Assembly (NCBI RefSeq): GCF_001984175.1
Contig: NZ_MTQP01000060.1
Location: forward strand, 1 to 64,000
Source of the DNA: Saccharothrix sp. ALI-22-I
Lineage (GTDB): Bacteria > Actinomycetota > Actinomycetes > Mycobacteriales > Pseudonocardiaceae
Reading direction: 5' to 3'
Length of the DNA stretch: 64,000 nt
The notes under the pieces were generated by a model, which worked only from the letters and a program-made list of their open reading frames with translations, made no database searches and was not told the DNA's origin. Shown one piece after another: positions 8,703 through 17,431 of this stretch; position 1 is the first letter of the stretch, and every line of letters begins with the position of its first letter. The position numbers were made by a program, and so were the translations under genes.

Positions 8703-9473
8703 CTACTCGAACAAATGCCGATTGGCCTGGCTCCAGGCAAGCCTGTTCGCCAACTCCTCGAGAAGGCCGTTGGCGACCCAGTCGACTTGGGGCTGATATC
8801 CCGCGTTAGCCAGCCTCCGGACCTGCTCGATGCCGTCCCGCTGGGCCTCGATCACCGCATCGACCAATCCCGACGTGGACGTCAGGCCGTAGACGCTGGC
8901 GAACAACTCCAAGCGGTGCCGCCGATTGGGAGAATTGGGATAACGCAGCCACCGCAGGCACTCCGCGTCGTCTCGGAAGGGGGCGACGTACTCCAAGGCG
9001 TAGGCGACATCGTGGATCCGGGTGCCAGGACGGGCGTAGTCCCAATCAAGGATTCCCACCGGCTGTTCGCCTTGCCAAACGATGTTCCAGGGACCGAAGT
9101 CGCCGTGGCAGATCAACTCGTTGCCGCCGGTGCCGCTCTCACCGGTGAACCATCTGGGCTCATCGGGTGGCCGAAAGTCGGCCACCGCATCGTGATAGTC
9201 CCGCAGCAACCGCGCAAACCTCGTCAGACCAGCATCATCGACCACCTTAGCCCAGCCCAGTGGGCCAGACTCGCCCTCCAGATACGTCAGAACCTCGCGG
9301 TCTTCCTCGTCAAGACCCAGCACACGAGGTGCATACGGGAAGCCCACAGCCTCCAGATGCCGCAGCAGAGCATGGACCGCCGGCGACCACGGGTATGTAG
9401 GCCTGCGGACAGTGTCGCCGACCCGTACGACACGCCGATGCGGCTGGTCCTGCAACAGGTCATCACCGGTCAC
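8703..9473 (-). CDS. Aminoglycoside-phosphotransferase-like kinase (APH family)
   Basis: This small-molecule kinase of about 256 residues has the APH fold. The N-lobe has VVRVGDTVRRPTYPWSPAVH. The catalytic loop is LICHGDFGPWNIVW (HGDxxxxN), and the metal-binding motif is GILDWDYARPG (the DFG equivalent). The C-terminal helices follow. The substrate cannot be told from sequence; APH-like proteins include antibiotic kinases and metabolic kinases such as homoserine or choline kinase types. The start is uncertain: GTG at 9473 is chosen because homology-like sequence begins there (MTGDDLLQDQPHRRVVRVGD), but the frame is open further upstream. The gene is cargo between the two IS copies. Confidence 0.75.
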   Translation of the reverse strand: MTGDDLLQDQPHRRVVRVGDTVRRPTYPWSPAVHALLRHLEAVGFPYAPRVLGLDEEDREVLTYLEGESGPLGWAKVVDDAGLTRFARLLRDYHDAVADFRPPDEPRWFTGESGTGGNELICHGDFGPWNIVWQGEQPVGILDWDYARPGTRIHDVAYALEYVAPFRDDAECLRWLRYPNSPNRRHRLELFASVYGLTSTSGLVDAVIEAQRDGIEQVRRLANAGYQPQVDWVANGLLEELANRLAWSQANRHLFE

Positions 9474-9639
9474 ACGCACGAACCCTACCCGCAGCCACCG
9501 GCACCCTCCCAACCATTTCCGCCACACCCCCAGCAGGAAGGCCATCGAACGGCCACCGTCCCCAAGAGATCGAGGCACGCAGCCAATCTGCAACATCGTT
9601 ACCTGATATTCGCAATAACTTGCCCGTTCGCTTTGGCAA

Positions 9640-10383
9640 ATGAGGTTGGTCGGGTGGAGACCGTGGCCCGGTTCATCGACGAGCCCGACGCCGGCGTTGC
9701 TGGCCGTCGAGCCAGACGAACCGCACCCACCGGCCCGTGAGGCCGATGTCCCGGCGGGCCTGGCACCACCGGACGACGACGCCGAGCGAGCGTGGCAACA
9801 GTTGGTCCGCCAGGCCAACGCGTCGATCGAGCTGGATGTCCAGATCAGTTTCGACATCGCTGAAGACGGCCGCGCCACTCTGACCGGACGCCACGAGTTG
9901 TTGAACCTGAGCGCCAAGCCCGTCGCGCGGCTCGCTCGTGAATTGTGGTTCGAGCACACCGACGGGCCGCTGCGCATCAGTCCGCTGTACGAGGGCGGGC
10001 ACCGGGTCGCCATTCAACGCGTCCACGACACCGAGAACCTGGCCAAGTTCGCCTGCCTGGTCTCGCCCGCGATCCAGCCGGGGGAGGCGGCCGTCGTGGG
10101 GTACACCTGCGACGGCGGGAGTTTCGTCAGCGATCATTACTGGCAGCAGACAGCCTCGCGCTACATCCGGCAACTCTCGATCCGTCTCCGGCACCGAGGA
10201 GCGCGGCAACTGGTGACGTGCACCGCCGTCGAAGAGCATCCCGACGGAGCACAAAACTCGGCGACCGAGGCCCTGGAATGGGACGAGCAGGACGGCGACG
10301 TCGTGCTGACGCTGCGACGGAAGCTCCTGTTGCCGAACCAGATCATCACGCTGCGATGGGACGTTGCCCGTGGCTCTGCGTGA
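9640..10383 (+). CDS. Unknown protein, 247 residues, first gene of an accessory three-gene unit
   Basis: I do not recognise a family. The N-terminus is Pro- and Glu-rich and probably disordered. From about residue 60 the protein becomes a regular alternation of polar and hydrophobic residues with many beta-strand-like stretches, for example FDIAEDGRATLTGRHELLNL, and no membrane segment. The next gene begins inside its last codons, so the two are probably cotranslated and may act together with the metallopeptidase-like protein downstream. The start could be later than 9640, as the first 30 residues look non-conserved. Confidence 0.5.
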   Translation: MRLVGWRPWPGSSTSPTPALLAVEPDEPHPPAREADVPAGLAPPDDDAERAWQQLVRQANASIELDVQISFDIAEDGRATLTGRHELLNLSAKPVARLARELWFEHTDGPLRISPLYEGGHRVAIQRVHDTENLAKFACLVSPAIQPGEAAVVGYTCDGGSFVSDHYWQQTASRYIRQLSIRLRHRGARQLVTCTAVEEHPDGAQNSATEALEWDEQDGDVVLTLRRKLLLPNQIITLRWDVARGSA

Positions 10384-11557
10384 CCAGCTCGAACAGGTGC
10401 TGCGTTCGTGGCACACCTATGAGCTCAGCAGAGGCGCGCCGGCCGTCATTGATTTCGACTGCCATCCGGCCGGGCAAGCAGCACCGGACGTGACGGACCG
10501 GCTCGAAGTCCACCGTCAGCTCGTGGAACTACGCGAAGCCGCCGCGGGTGACGCGGTTCTGTCGGAGCGCTTGGCGGCCGACCTGGCCTACCTGCGGGCT
10601 CTGCTCGGCGAACGGCTGCCGCTCGGCGACTATCTCCAGCTGACCCAAGGCTGCGCTGCCGACGGCTGGTCGGGCGAGTACATCGCCCTGCGCGGCGAGC
10701 AAGCGAGGTCTTGTCTCGCCGAACTGGGGATCGGGTGGCACGGCACCACCGACCAGGATCTTGAGTCCTTGGAGGGGCCTTTGACCCCGGACGAAGCGCC
10801 GGAGGCCATCCAGCAGGCGGCTGACGAACTGGAACCGTTGGTACGCCACGCAACCGGTGCGACCGCGGAGTTCCGCCTCCGAATCGAGACCGCCGACGTC
10901 GACGCCTACTGGGCGTACTGGCTGGATGGCGCAGGCCAGGATGTGCGGCTCCGGCTCAATCTGCGCCGGGCGCGCTTCACCACGGTCCGAGCCCGTCAGT
11001 TTGCCTTGCACGAAGTCCTGGGACATGGCTTGCAGTACGCCAGCCTCGCTGAGCGCTGCGCCAAGGATGAGGTGCCGTGGGTCCGTCTGTTGTCGGTGTT
11101 CTCGCCCCAGCAAATGGTGTTCGAGGGCTTGGCCCAGGCGATGCCCTTGTTCGTGACGCCCGATGACCCGGGCCTGACGGCCCGGGTCCGGCTTGATCAC
11201 TATCTCCGGCTGGTCGAGGCCGAGTTGCATCTCGCCATCAACGAGGGGGTCAGCGCCGCGACGTGCGCGGCTCATGCCCACGCCCGCGTGCCGTTCTGGA
11301 GCGACGCCACGATTGCCGACCACCTGACCGACTACGGCACCGATCCGCTACTCCGCTCCTATCTGTGGTCCTACCCGGCCGGTATTGATTGGTTCGTGGC
11401 GTTGGCCGAGGCGCCAGGTACCGTGGCCACGGAGGTAATTCATGCCGCGTATCGCGACCCACTCACGCCGCGTGACCTCGCAGCGCGCTGGCCGGCTGGA
11501 CCAGCTATCAGGGGAGACGGCTCCGCTGTTCGTCTACGGCAGCCTCCGCTTTCCTGA
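10364..11557 (+). CDS. Putative gluzincin metallopeptidase with HExxxH motif (DUF1704/DUF885-like)
   Basis: This protein of about 397 residues has the zinc site motif LHEVLGHGLQYASL (His216, Glu217, His221). A downstream Glu in MVFEGLAQAM (about 254) could be the third ligand, as in DUF1704 and DUF885 families and in eukaryotic tyrosine carboxypeptidases of the MATCAP type. The spacing HExxxH, not HExxH, is the reason for that comparison. There is no signal peptide or membrane segment, so it is probably cytoplasmic. The start is TTG at 10364 or GTG at 10370; both overlap the previous gene. The end overlaps the next gene. The substrate is unknown. Confidence 0.6.
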   Translation: MPVALRDQLEQVLRSWHTYELSRGAPAVIDFDCHPAGQAAPDVTDRLEVHRQLVELREAAAGDAVLSERLAADLAYLRALLGERLPLGDYLQLTQGCAADGWSGEYIALRGEQARSCLAELGIGWHGTTDQDLESLEGPLTPDEAPEAIQQAADELEPLVRHATGATAEFRLRIETADVDAYWAYWLDGAGQDVRLRLNLRRARFTTVRARQFALHEVLGHGLQYASLAERCAKDEVPWVRLLSVFSPQQMVFEGLAQAMPLFVTPDDPGLTARVRLDHYLRLVEAELHLAINEGVSAATCAAHAHARVPFWSDATIADHLTDYGTDPLLRSYLWSYPAGIDWFVALAEAPGTVATEVIHAAYRDPLTPRDLAARWPAGPAIRGDGSAVRLRQPPLS

Positions 11558-11933
11558 AGTCCTGCACACGCTCCTCGATCGCGTGCCGCCCAGCACCGTG
11601 GCCAGCGCCGAAGGGTGGCGCGTGGCCGCGCTGCGGGACCATGTCTATCCCGTGCTCGTGCCGGCCGCCGGGCACGCCGACGGGCTGCTGCTTACAGGCT
11701 TGACCAGCACCGAGTGGGCAACGCTGGATGCCTTCGAGAACGACCTCTACCACCTTCACCGCCTGCCTCTCGACAACGAGCGGACCGGATGGGCCTACGT
11801 CTGTCATGACGAGGCCGACGCGCTCCCCCACGATTGGGACGTGGCGAAGTTCGCTGATCGGGAACTGGCCTTGTACGTGGAACGCTGTCGAGAGTGGCGA
11901 CGCTGGTACGAGTCGCAGACGTCGAGTCCATGA
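11442..11933 (+). CDS. Gamma-glutamylcyclotransferase-like (GGCT/AIG2 fold) protein
   Basis: This protein has up to 163 residues. The motif PLFVYGSLRFPEVL is the YGSL signature of the GGCT/AIG2 family, and LDAFENDLYHLHRLPL carries the conserved acidic catalytic region (F-E). Members cyclise gamma-glutamyl amines or split gamma-glutamyl conjugates. The start is uncertain. The ATG at 11442 makes a 116-base overlap with the metallopeptidase gene; the GTG at 11472 is an alternative. Together the three genes form a compact transcription unit between two IS copies, suggesting joint transfer. Confidence 0.75.
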   Translation: MPRIATHSRRVTSQRAGRLDQLSGETAPLFVYGSLRFPEVLHTLLDRVPPSTVASAEGWRVAALRDHVYPVLVPAAGHADGLLLTGLTSTEWATLDAFENDLYHLHRLPLDNERTGWAYVCHDEADALPHDWDVAKFADRELALYVERCREWRRWYESQTSSP

Positions 11934-11991
11934 TGGTCGCCCACCCGTGGGGAGCGGCTACCAGCACGCGATCTGCGAAGTCCGTTCTTTA

Positions 11992-12884
11992 GATCACATC
12001 TCATTTGGGTGGGTTGCCAGGTAGCCGATATTGTTGATCACGATGAGCGATGTGGAGAAGTGGTGTCCGGAGCCGTTGTGGCTCTTGGCGCGTCCGTTGT
12101 TGCCCGATGCGCCGCAACGCCACCAGGGCGGCGGTCGGCGTCGGCTGGACGACCGCGCGGTGCTGGCGTCGATCCTGTACGTGCTGCGGACCGGGTGTGC
12201 CTGGTCGGCGTTGCCGACCTCGTTCGGGGTCAGCGCCCCGACCGCGCACCGCCGGTTCACCGAGTGGGTCGAGGCGGAGGTGTTCACCCGGCTGCACGAG
12301 ACGATGCTGGACCTGCTCGGCTCGGCCGGGGCGATCGACTGGTCGCGGGCGTCGGTGGACAGCATGCACGTCCGCGCGGTCAAAGGGGGGACCTGACCGG
12401 CCCCAGCCCGGTGGACCGGGGCAAGCCCGGCTCGAAGATCCACGCGATGAGCGAGCGCGGCGGCCTTCCGCTGACCGTGGTCGTCTCCGCGGCCAACCGC
12501 AACGACCACCTGGAGTCGGAGACCGTGGTGGATGCCGTCGTGCCGGTCAGGGGACCCGTCGGGCGGCCTCGGCGTCGGCCGCACAAGCTCCACGCGGACA
12601 AGGGCTATGACTACCCGGTCTGCCGAAACGGGCTGCGTCGGAGGGGTGTCACCGCCCGGATCGCCCGTCGGGGCATCGAGTCGGCCAGGCGGTTGGGACG
12701 CCACCGGTACGTCATCGAACGGACCCTGGAGTGGGTTTCCCGGTTCCGACGCCTGGCACGCCGCTACGAACGCAAGGCCGCCCACTTCACGGCATTCGCC
12801 CAGCTGGCGTGCGCGGTGATCTGCTACCGCCGAGCCGTCAAGCTGGGCCTGCTGACCCACAACACCTCCAAATGAGATGTGGTC
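11992..12884 (+). mobile_element. IS5-family (IS427-like) element, copy 2
   Basis: The same element as at 3683-4573, in the opposite orientation, about 893 bp. The ends are GATCACATCTCATTTGG at 11992 and CCAAATGAGATGTGGTC ending at 12884. The flanks are TTA on the left and TAA on the right, so a clean target duplication is not visible. The two inverted copies enclose 7.4 kb of unrelated genes in the manner of a composite transposon. The element cut a small gene on its right side (see 12893-12919). Confidence 0.85.
12043..12875 (+). CDS. IS5-family transposase made by -1 frameshifting
   Basis: The first frame (MSDVEKWCPEPLWLLARPLL onward) ends at a TGA at 12394-12396. The second frame, one base back, carries DLTGPSPVDRGKPGSKIHAM through to GLLTHNTSK. 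The frames meet at AAAGGGGGGACCTGA, a run of six G behind three A. That is the usual design for programmed -1 slippage in the IS427 group. The DDE residues are split between the two parts, with the first Asp in IDWSRASVDSM. Unlike copy 1 there is no other frameshift, so this copy may be active. Confidence 0.8.
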
Positions 12885-12892
12885 TAAGAGCA

Positions 12893-12919
12893 GTTGGTGA
12901 GCTGGTGTGCCTGGATCAT
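12893..12919 (-). pseudogene. First codons of a gene cut by IS copy 2
   Basis: An ATG at 12919 follows a strong AGGAGG site. It reads MIQAHQLTNC and then runs into the IS inverted repeat. The ATG overlaps the TGA of the small gene upstream as ATGA. The rest of this gene is not recognisable in the window, so its identity is unknown. Confidence 0.4.
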
Positions 12920-13056
12920 GACCGGGACCTCCTGGGTGTTCGTGGGGACTGGCGGACCTGATACGTCGGCTCGTCGTGGCGGGTGCCAGTGACGCGGACG
13001 ACGACGTTGCCGCGCTTGGGGTCGGTGTCGACGATGCAGTGGGCCTGTGTGCGCAT
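12916..13056 (-). CDS. Small unknown protein (46 residues) upstream of the IS-cut gene
   Basis: This short frame reads MRTQAHCIVDTDPKRGNVVV, then RVTGTRHDEPTYQVRQ and an Arg/Ser-rich end. It overlaps the next start as ATGA, the overlap style of real genes here. No family is recognised. It is probably the surviving first gene of an operon whose second gene was destroyed by IS copy 2. The short length leaves doubt. Confidence 0.4.
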   Translation of the reverse strand: MRTQAHCIVDTDPKRGNVVVRVTGTRHDEPTYQVRQSPRTPRRSRS

Positions 13057-13075
13057 CCGATGACCTGACCTGCCG

Positions 13076-13099
13076 GTAGGGGCCTTGGAAGGCCCCTAC
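13076..13099. terminator. Perfect GC-rich hairpin, likely terminator
   Basis: GTAGGGGCCTT at 13076-13086 is followed after two bases by its exact complement ending at 13099. It lies about 105 bases past the end of the DUF6326-like gene (13205) on the minus strand, where a factor-independent terminator would be useful. No long T-run follows, as is common in actinomycetes. Confidence 0.5.
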
Positions 13100-13204
13100 G
13101 CGACGTCCCAGTGGTAGTTGGTGTCCCACGCCAGCAGGCCCACACCGCGGCACCGAGGCAGATGGCTCCGAACAGGACGGGGACTGAGCTTGGGTTCACG
13201 CTTG

Positions 13205-13693
13205 CTACTGAGCGCGAACGGTTTCACGGTCCGGGCTGGTGGCCATGGTCGCCGTGGTCGCCGACGGTGCGGTGCGGGGCCAGGTCCAGGCGTACCGCAG
13301 GATGAGGGCGAGAAGGATCACTTCCAGGGCGACGCCAAGGCCGTAGAAGTACGTCCAGGACCCGCCCACCACGTTGAATGCCGCGTAGGGGATCTGCACC
13401 GAGGCCACGATGAGGTTCGTGACGCGGTTCGCCCTGGCGGGCAGCGTCATCGACAGCACGATCATGAAGATCGGGATCGCCATGAGCGTGAGGAAGAGGA
13501 CATACAACGGCTGGCTGATGTCGAACTCGAAGACGACGCCTGCCAGGATGTCCGTGACGACCCCGGGCTTGAAGAAGGCGAGAATGTCTACGTAGGCGTA
13601 CAGGAACATGACGCCTGTCCACGCTGCGGCGAGCTTGGCCTTCACCGGGATCCGCGGATCTTCCAGTGTGGTGGTGGGTTGACGTGTTCTCAA
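13205..13693 (-). CDS. DUF6326-like four-helix membrane protein
   Basis: This protein has 162 residues and about four hydrophobic helices: a first around LAAAWTGVMFLYAYVDILAF, a second around ISQPLYVLFLTLMAIPIFMI, a third around IPYAAFNVVGGSW, and a fourth around VALEVILLALILRYAW. The conserved N-terminal phrase LEDPRIPVKAKL fits the DUF6326 family of unknown function. The start is TTG at 13693, preceded by a GGAG site; no ATG lies at the right place. It is divergent from the two-component genes at 13856, which may control it. Confidence 0.75.
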   Translation of the reverse strand: MRTRQPTTTLEDPRIPVKAKLAAAWTGVMFLYAYVDILAFFKPGVVTDILAGVVFEFDISQPLYVLFLTLMAIPIFMIVLSMTLPARANRVTNLIVASVQIPYAAFNVVGGSWTYFYGLGVALEVILLALILRYAWTWPRTAPSATTATMATSPDRETVRAQ

Positions 13694-13855
13694 CGTGGGC
13701 TCCGTCGTTGTGGTGAGGATCGGTAGGCCAACGATCGCTGAGCCCGGCGGCGGGCACATCGGCATCGAGGCCGGACCCGCGACACCCGTCGGGAGGACCG
13801 GCGTCTCGTTCTTTCGGTCGGTCCCAGACGCCTCGGCGGTCCCTAGGCTGGGTGG

Positions 13856-14998
13856 GTGACCACCAACGCCCTGAGCTCGCTGTGGGCCGAGCCCCGCGCC
13901 ACGGAAGCGCCCGAACGGGTGTCGCGCGACTGGGTGCTGGTCGGGGTGTTGATGGTGTCGGCGCTGCTCGAGGGCGTCCTCCGGGACGACGTCGCCTGGC
14001 GGCCGTTCGCGACGATCGTGGCGGTCGGACTCGCGCCGGTGCTGCTGTGGCGGCGTACCCACCCGTTGGCCTGTGTCGTGGTGGCCTTCGGCACCGCGAT
14101 GGCGTTGGGACTGGCGAGCCTGCTGGGCGGGGTTCCGAGCGTGGGCCTCGACACGATGATCTACGTCCTGGTGCTCGTCTACGCGCTGGTTCGCTGGGGC
14201 TCAGGGCGCGAGATCGTGATCGGGCTGGCGGCGGTGGCGGTCGCCGCGGGAATCGGTATGGTCCCCGACCACATCGGGCCGGCCGAGGTCATCGGCGGGT
14301 TCGGCATCCTGGCCGCGGCGGCGGCGGGCGGAGCGGCGTTCCGCTACCGCGCCGAGAGCTGGCGCCGGGCGCTGGACCAGAGCCGCAGCCAGGAGCGGGT
14401 CGGCCTCGCGCGCGAGCTGCACGACATCGTCGCCCACCACGTCTCGGCGATCGCCGTGCAGGCGCAGGCGGGCCGGGCGATGGCCGGGCAGCGACCTGAG
14501 GCGGCGCTCGAGACGCTGGCGGTCATCGAGGGGGAAGCGTCGCGGACCCTCGCGGAGATGCGGGCGATGGTCCGGGTGCTGCGCGACGGAGCGCCGGCGG
14601 AGTACGCCTCCCAGCCCGGCGTCGCCGACCTGGTTTCCCTCGCCCGACGCGCCCCGGTCCCGGTCGTCGACGTGGAGTTGCCAGACGACCTGGGCGAACT
14701 TCCGCTCCAGGTCGACGCGGCGGTCTACCGGCTGGCGCAAGAGGCGCTGACCAACGCCCTGCGGCACGCCCGCGACGCCTCGCGTGTGGAGATCCGGGTC
14801 GTTGAGGGCGCGGAAAGGCTGCGACTACGCGTGACCGACGACGGGCAGATCGACCCGGCGCGGTCGGTGAACCACGGCTTCGGGCTGCTGGGGATGACCG
14901 AGCGCGTGCAGCTTCTCGGCGGCACGCTGCGTGCCGGGCCGGCGCCCGAGGGCGGGTGGACGGTCGACGCCGAACTGCCGACTAAGGTACGCCGATGA
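13856..14998 (+). CDS. Membrane sensor histidine kinase, NarL/DesK class
   Basis: This protein has 380 residues. The first 160 hold several hydrophobic segments, for example VLVGVLMVSALLEGVL, ACVVVAFGTAMALGLASLL and MIYVLVLVYALV, that form a membrane sensor. The HisKA_3 phosphoacceptor helix RVGLARELHDIVAHHVSAIA has His189. An HATPase_c domain follows, with the N-box LAQEALTNALRHARD and the G-box NHGFGLLGMTERVQLLGG. The GTG start at 13856 is used. It is coupled to the response regulator by an ATGA overlap. The signal is unknown. Confidence 0.9.
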   Translation: MTTNALSSLWAEPRATEAPERVSRDWVLVGVLMVSALLEGVLRDDVAWRPFATIVAVGLAPVLLWRRTHPLACVVVAFGTAMALGLASLLGGVPSVGLDTMIYVLVLVYALVRWGSGREIVIGLAAVAVAAGIGMVPDHIGPAEVIGGFGILAAAAAGGAAFRYRAESWRRALDQSRSQERVGLARELHDIVAHHVSAIAVQAQAGRAMAGQRPEAALETLAVIEGEASRTLAEMRAMVRVLRDGAPAEYASQPGVADLVSLARRAPVPVVDVELPDDLGELPLQVDAAVYRLAQEALTNALRHARDASRVEIRVVEGAERLRLRVTDDGQIDPARSVNHGFGLLGMTERVQLLGGTLRAGPAPEGGWTVDAELPTKVRR

Positions 14999-15651
14999 CG
15001 GTGCGCGTGCTGGTGGCCGACGACCAGGATCTGGTGCGCACCGGCCTGTCGATGATCCTTGACGCGCAGCCCGACATCGAGGTCGTCGGCAAGGCCGCCG
15101 ACGGCCACGCCGCCATCGAGCTGGCGCATAGGCTCCGCCCCGACGTGTGCCTGGTCGACATCCAGATGCCCGGGCTCGACGGCATCCAGGTGACCGAGCT
15201 CCTCGCGGGCCGGGGCGTCCCGGACCCGATCGCGGTAGTGGTGATCACGACATTCGACCTCGACGAGTACGTCCACGGCGCGCTCCGGGCCGGCGCCCGG
15301 GGCTTTCTGCTCAAGGACGCCGGGCCGGAGTTGCTCGTCCAGGCCGTCCATGCCGCCGCCGTCGGCGATGCACTGATCGCGCCGAACATCACCCGGCGGC
15401 TGCTGGCCACCCTCGCCGCCAGGGAACCGTCGAGCCGACGGACCCAACCGATCGAGCCGCTCACCGAACGCGAGGAGGACGTGCTGACGCTGGTCGCCCG
15501 TGGCCGCACGAACGCCGAGATCGCCGACGAGCTATTCATCGGCCTGACGACCGCCAAGACCCACGTCGCCAGCCTGCTGACCAAAATCGGCGCTCGAAAC
15601 AGGGTGGAGATCGCGATGTGGGCGTACGACACCGGCCGGGTGGGGGGCTGA
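14995..15651 (+). CDS. LuxR/NarL-type response regulator
   Basis: This 218-residue protein has an N-terminal receiver domain with the acidic pocket VLVADDQDLVRTGLSMIL, phosphoacceptor Asp55 in CLVDIQMPGLDGIQV, and the conserved Lys in GARGFLLKDAGPELL. The C-terminal GerE/LuxR helix-turn-helix is LTEREEDVLTLVARGRTNAE followed by TAKTHVASLLTKIG. It starts inside the kinase stop codon, forming one operon. The likely partner gene is the divergent DUF6326-like membrane protein or a distant target. Confidence 0.92.
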   Translation: MTVRVLVADDQDLVRTGLSMILDAQPDIEVVGKAADGHAAIELAHRLRPDVCLVDIQMPGLDGIQVTELLAGRGVPDPIAVVVITTFDLDEYVHGALRAGARGFLLKDAGPELLVQAVHAAAVGDALIAPNITRRLLATLAAREPSSRRTQPIEPLTEREEDVLTLVARGRTNAEIADELFIGLTTAKTHVASLLTKIGARNRVEIAMWAYDTGRVGG

Positions 15652-15742
15652 ACCGAACCTGACGTGCATGCACGACAACTGGTTCCCGGCCGATTGGCTG
15701 CAACGCGACGGCCTGCAGTCGTCCCTGGTGCCGGCAGTGAGC

Positions 15743-16040
15743 TCAGGCGACGAACCTAGAGTCGACCAGCCAACGACTGGCCGCCGCATAGGCCAGTGGC
15801 GCTGTCCACTCGCCGATGACCCATGACAAGGGGTGCGGAGGATGACGCCGACGGTGGTGCCGATGAGGTAGGCGGCAACGGCCAACACAACGGGTACCAC
15901 CAGCGCTGCTCCCACGGGGACGCACTGACGGCGAGTGCCACGGAGAGGTGCCTCATGATCGGGGAGGTCAGGGGCCAGAGCAGGGAACGAGATCGAGCCG
16001 CGAACAACGGCAGCAACAGGGATGCCACGAAGCCGATCAA
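15743..16040 (-). pseudogene. Remnant of a small membrane protein in three frames
   Basis: Three adjoining minus-strand frames each look like part of one hydrophobic protein: MIGFVASLLLPLFAARSR, then VVPVVLAVAAYLIGTTVGVI, then GEWTAPLAYAAASRWLVDS ending at 15743. Two frameshifts are needed to join them, so no intact product can be made. No family is recognised. The call depends on composition and continuity of hydrophobic segments, and the region could instead be non-coding. Confidence 0.35.
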
Positions 16041-16429
16041 CGGAATGGTGAGGACCCCTTTCCCTTTACCGCCGACTCCACGAGAACAGTAGCGAAGCGA
16101 ACACTCTCGGCACTACCCCATGGGCGGCAAGGGCAACGAGCACCGACACACGCCGACCCGACACCTCCTCGCACAGACCGAGGCAGTCCACCTGTTCGCC
16201 CTACTACGAACATCCGCTCATCAACGTAAGTCGTTTTGTGTCAAGGGATCGGCCTGTGCCGGGTCGTCGTCGTTCCCTGCATAGCGGCATGGGGTTGGTC
16301 CCGGCAGCGTGTAATCGGGTTGTGTGACGACGGGTGGGGCTGCCCGTGATGAGCGTCGAGATCACGTGGTCGTGTCTCCATGCCGCGTGGGGCTCGCCCC
16401 GGCCCTGCTCGTGGCCGCGGTCGCGCGGT

Positions 16430-17431
16430 TCAGGCCGCGGTGGCCGTGGCGGTCGGTGTGGCGCCGTGGGTGGCGATGTCCGGGTTCCAGCTCCGTCCGG
16501 TGGCGATGACGGCGTGCAGGTGCCGCAGGATGGCCGCCGCGATGGCGGCCTGGGCCTGGGTCGGGGTGAGTCTGTTGGTGTCGCGTCCGGTCAGGTGCCG
16601 GTAGCGGGCGGCGTAGACGGGATTGGCGCGTTGGGCGCCCCAGACCGCCCGCCAGGCGGCCAGGCGTAGCCCGGGCGGCCCTGACCGGTGAGTTTCGTGC
16701 GGCCGGTGAACGCCCCGGAGGACTTCTCCCGTGGCGCCAGGCCGGCGTGCTTGACCAGGGCGCGGGCCGAGGCGAACCGGGTCGGGTCGCCGGTCTCGGC
16801 CAGGATCGCCGCAGCCCCGAGCACCGACAGGCCGGTGATCGACCCGACCAGCACGGTCAGACCGAGCTCGTCCACGACACCGGTCATCAGCGACTCGACC
16901 TCGACCAGACTCGCACCGGCGTGGTCCCGGTCGGCCAGGAGGAACCGCACCCGTTCCAGCGCCCCGCGCCGGTGCGCGATCACCCCGGCCGGGTCGGTCA
17001 GGGCGGCGAACAGGTTGCGCACGATCCGCAGCGAGGGCTTGAGCCCGCCACGGCGGACGACCTCGCGCCGCACGGCCCGCTCGAACCGGTCCATGCCCAG
17101 GCGGCGGGTCCGTTCCAGGTCGCCGCCGTCGCGGTCGCAGACCACGGTCAGCGCGGCGAGCCAGGTACGGGACCGGAACGGCTGCCTGGCGGTGTCCAGC
17201 GCCGCCGGCCACACGCACTCCAGCAGCGACCGCATCTGCTGGACCTGGCCGGTCATCGTGACGATCAACTGGTCGCGGCGGGTGCCCAGGTGCCGCAGCC
17301 GTCCCCACGTCTCGTCGACGGGCCAGGTCGATCCCGACGATCGCGTTGCCGACCGGCACCAGCGCCCGCAGGCGGGTCAGGCGGGCGTTGCGGTTGCGAT
17401 CACCCCGGGACACGCCGCTACCGTTGCCCAT
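16430..17431 (-). pseudogene. IS110-family transposase relic with internal deletion and frameshift
   Basis: The N-terminus from ATG 17431 reads RALVPVGNAIVGIDLA, as in IS110 transposases. It then jumps directly to a segment normally found about 100 residues later (ETWGRLRHLGTRRDQLIVTM, in another frame). The DEDD catalytic region is therefore missing. The C-terminal Transposase_20 domain, LSVLGAAAILAETGDPTRFA to AGLAPREKSSGAFTGRTKLT, is present. A second frameshift near 16680 separates it from the tail LRLAAWRAVWGAQRANPVYA. The relic is immobile. Neighbouring sequence shows no clear element ends. Confidence 0.8.

Noticed and set aside
8358-9740. 460-residue plus-strand frame whose ATG overlaps the stop of recombinase B
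   Set aside because: The ATGA overlap is tempting for a third recombinase gene, but the frame is the complement of the small acidic gene and of the phosphotransferase with its HGDxxxxN motif, and carries no motif itself.
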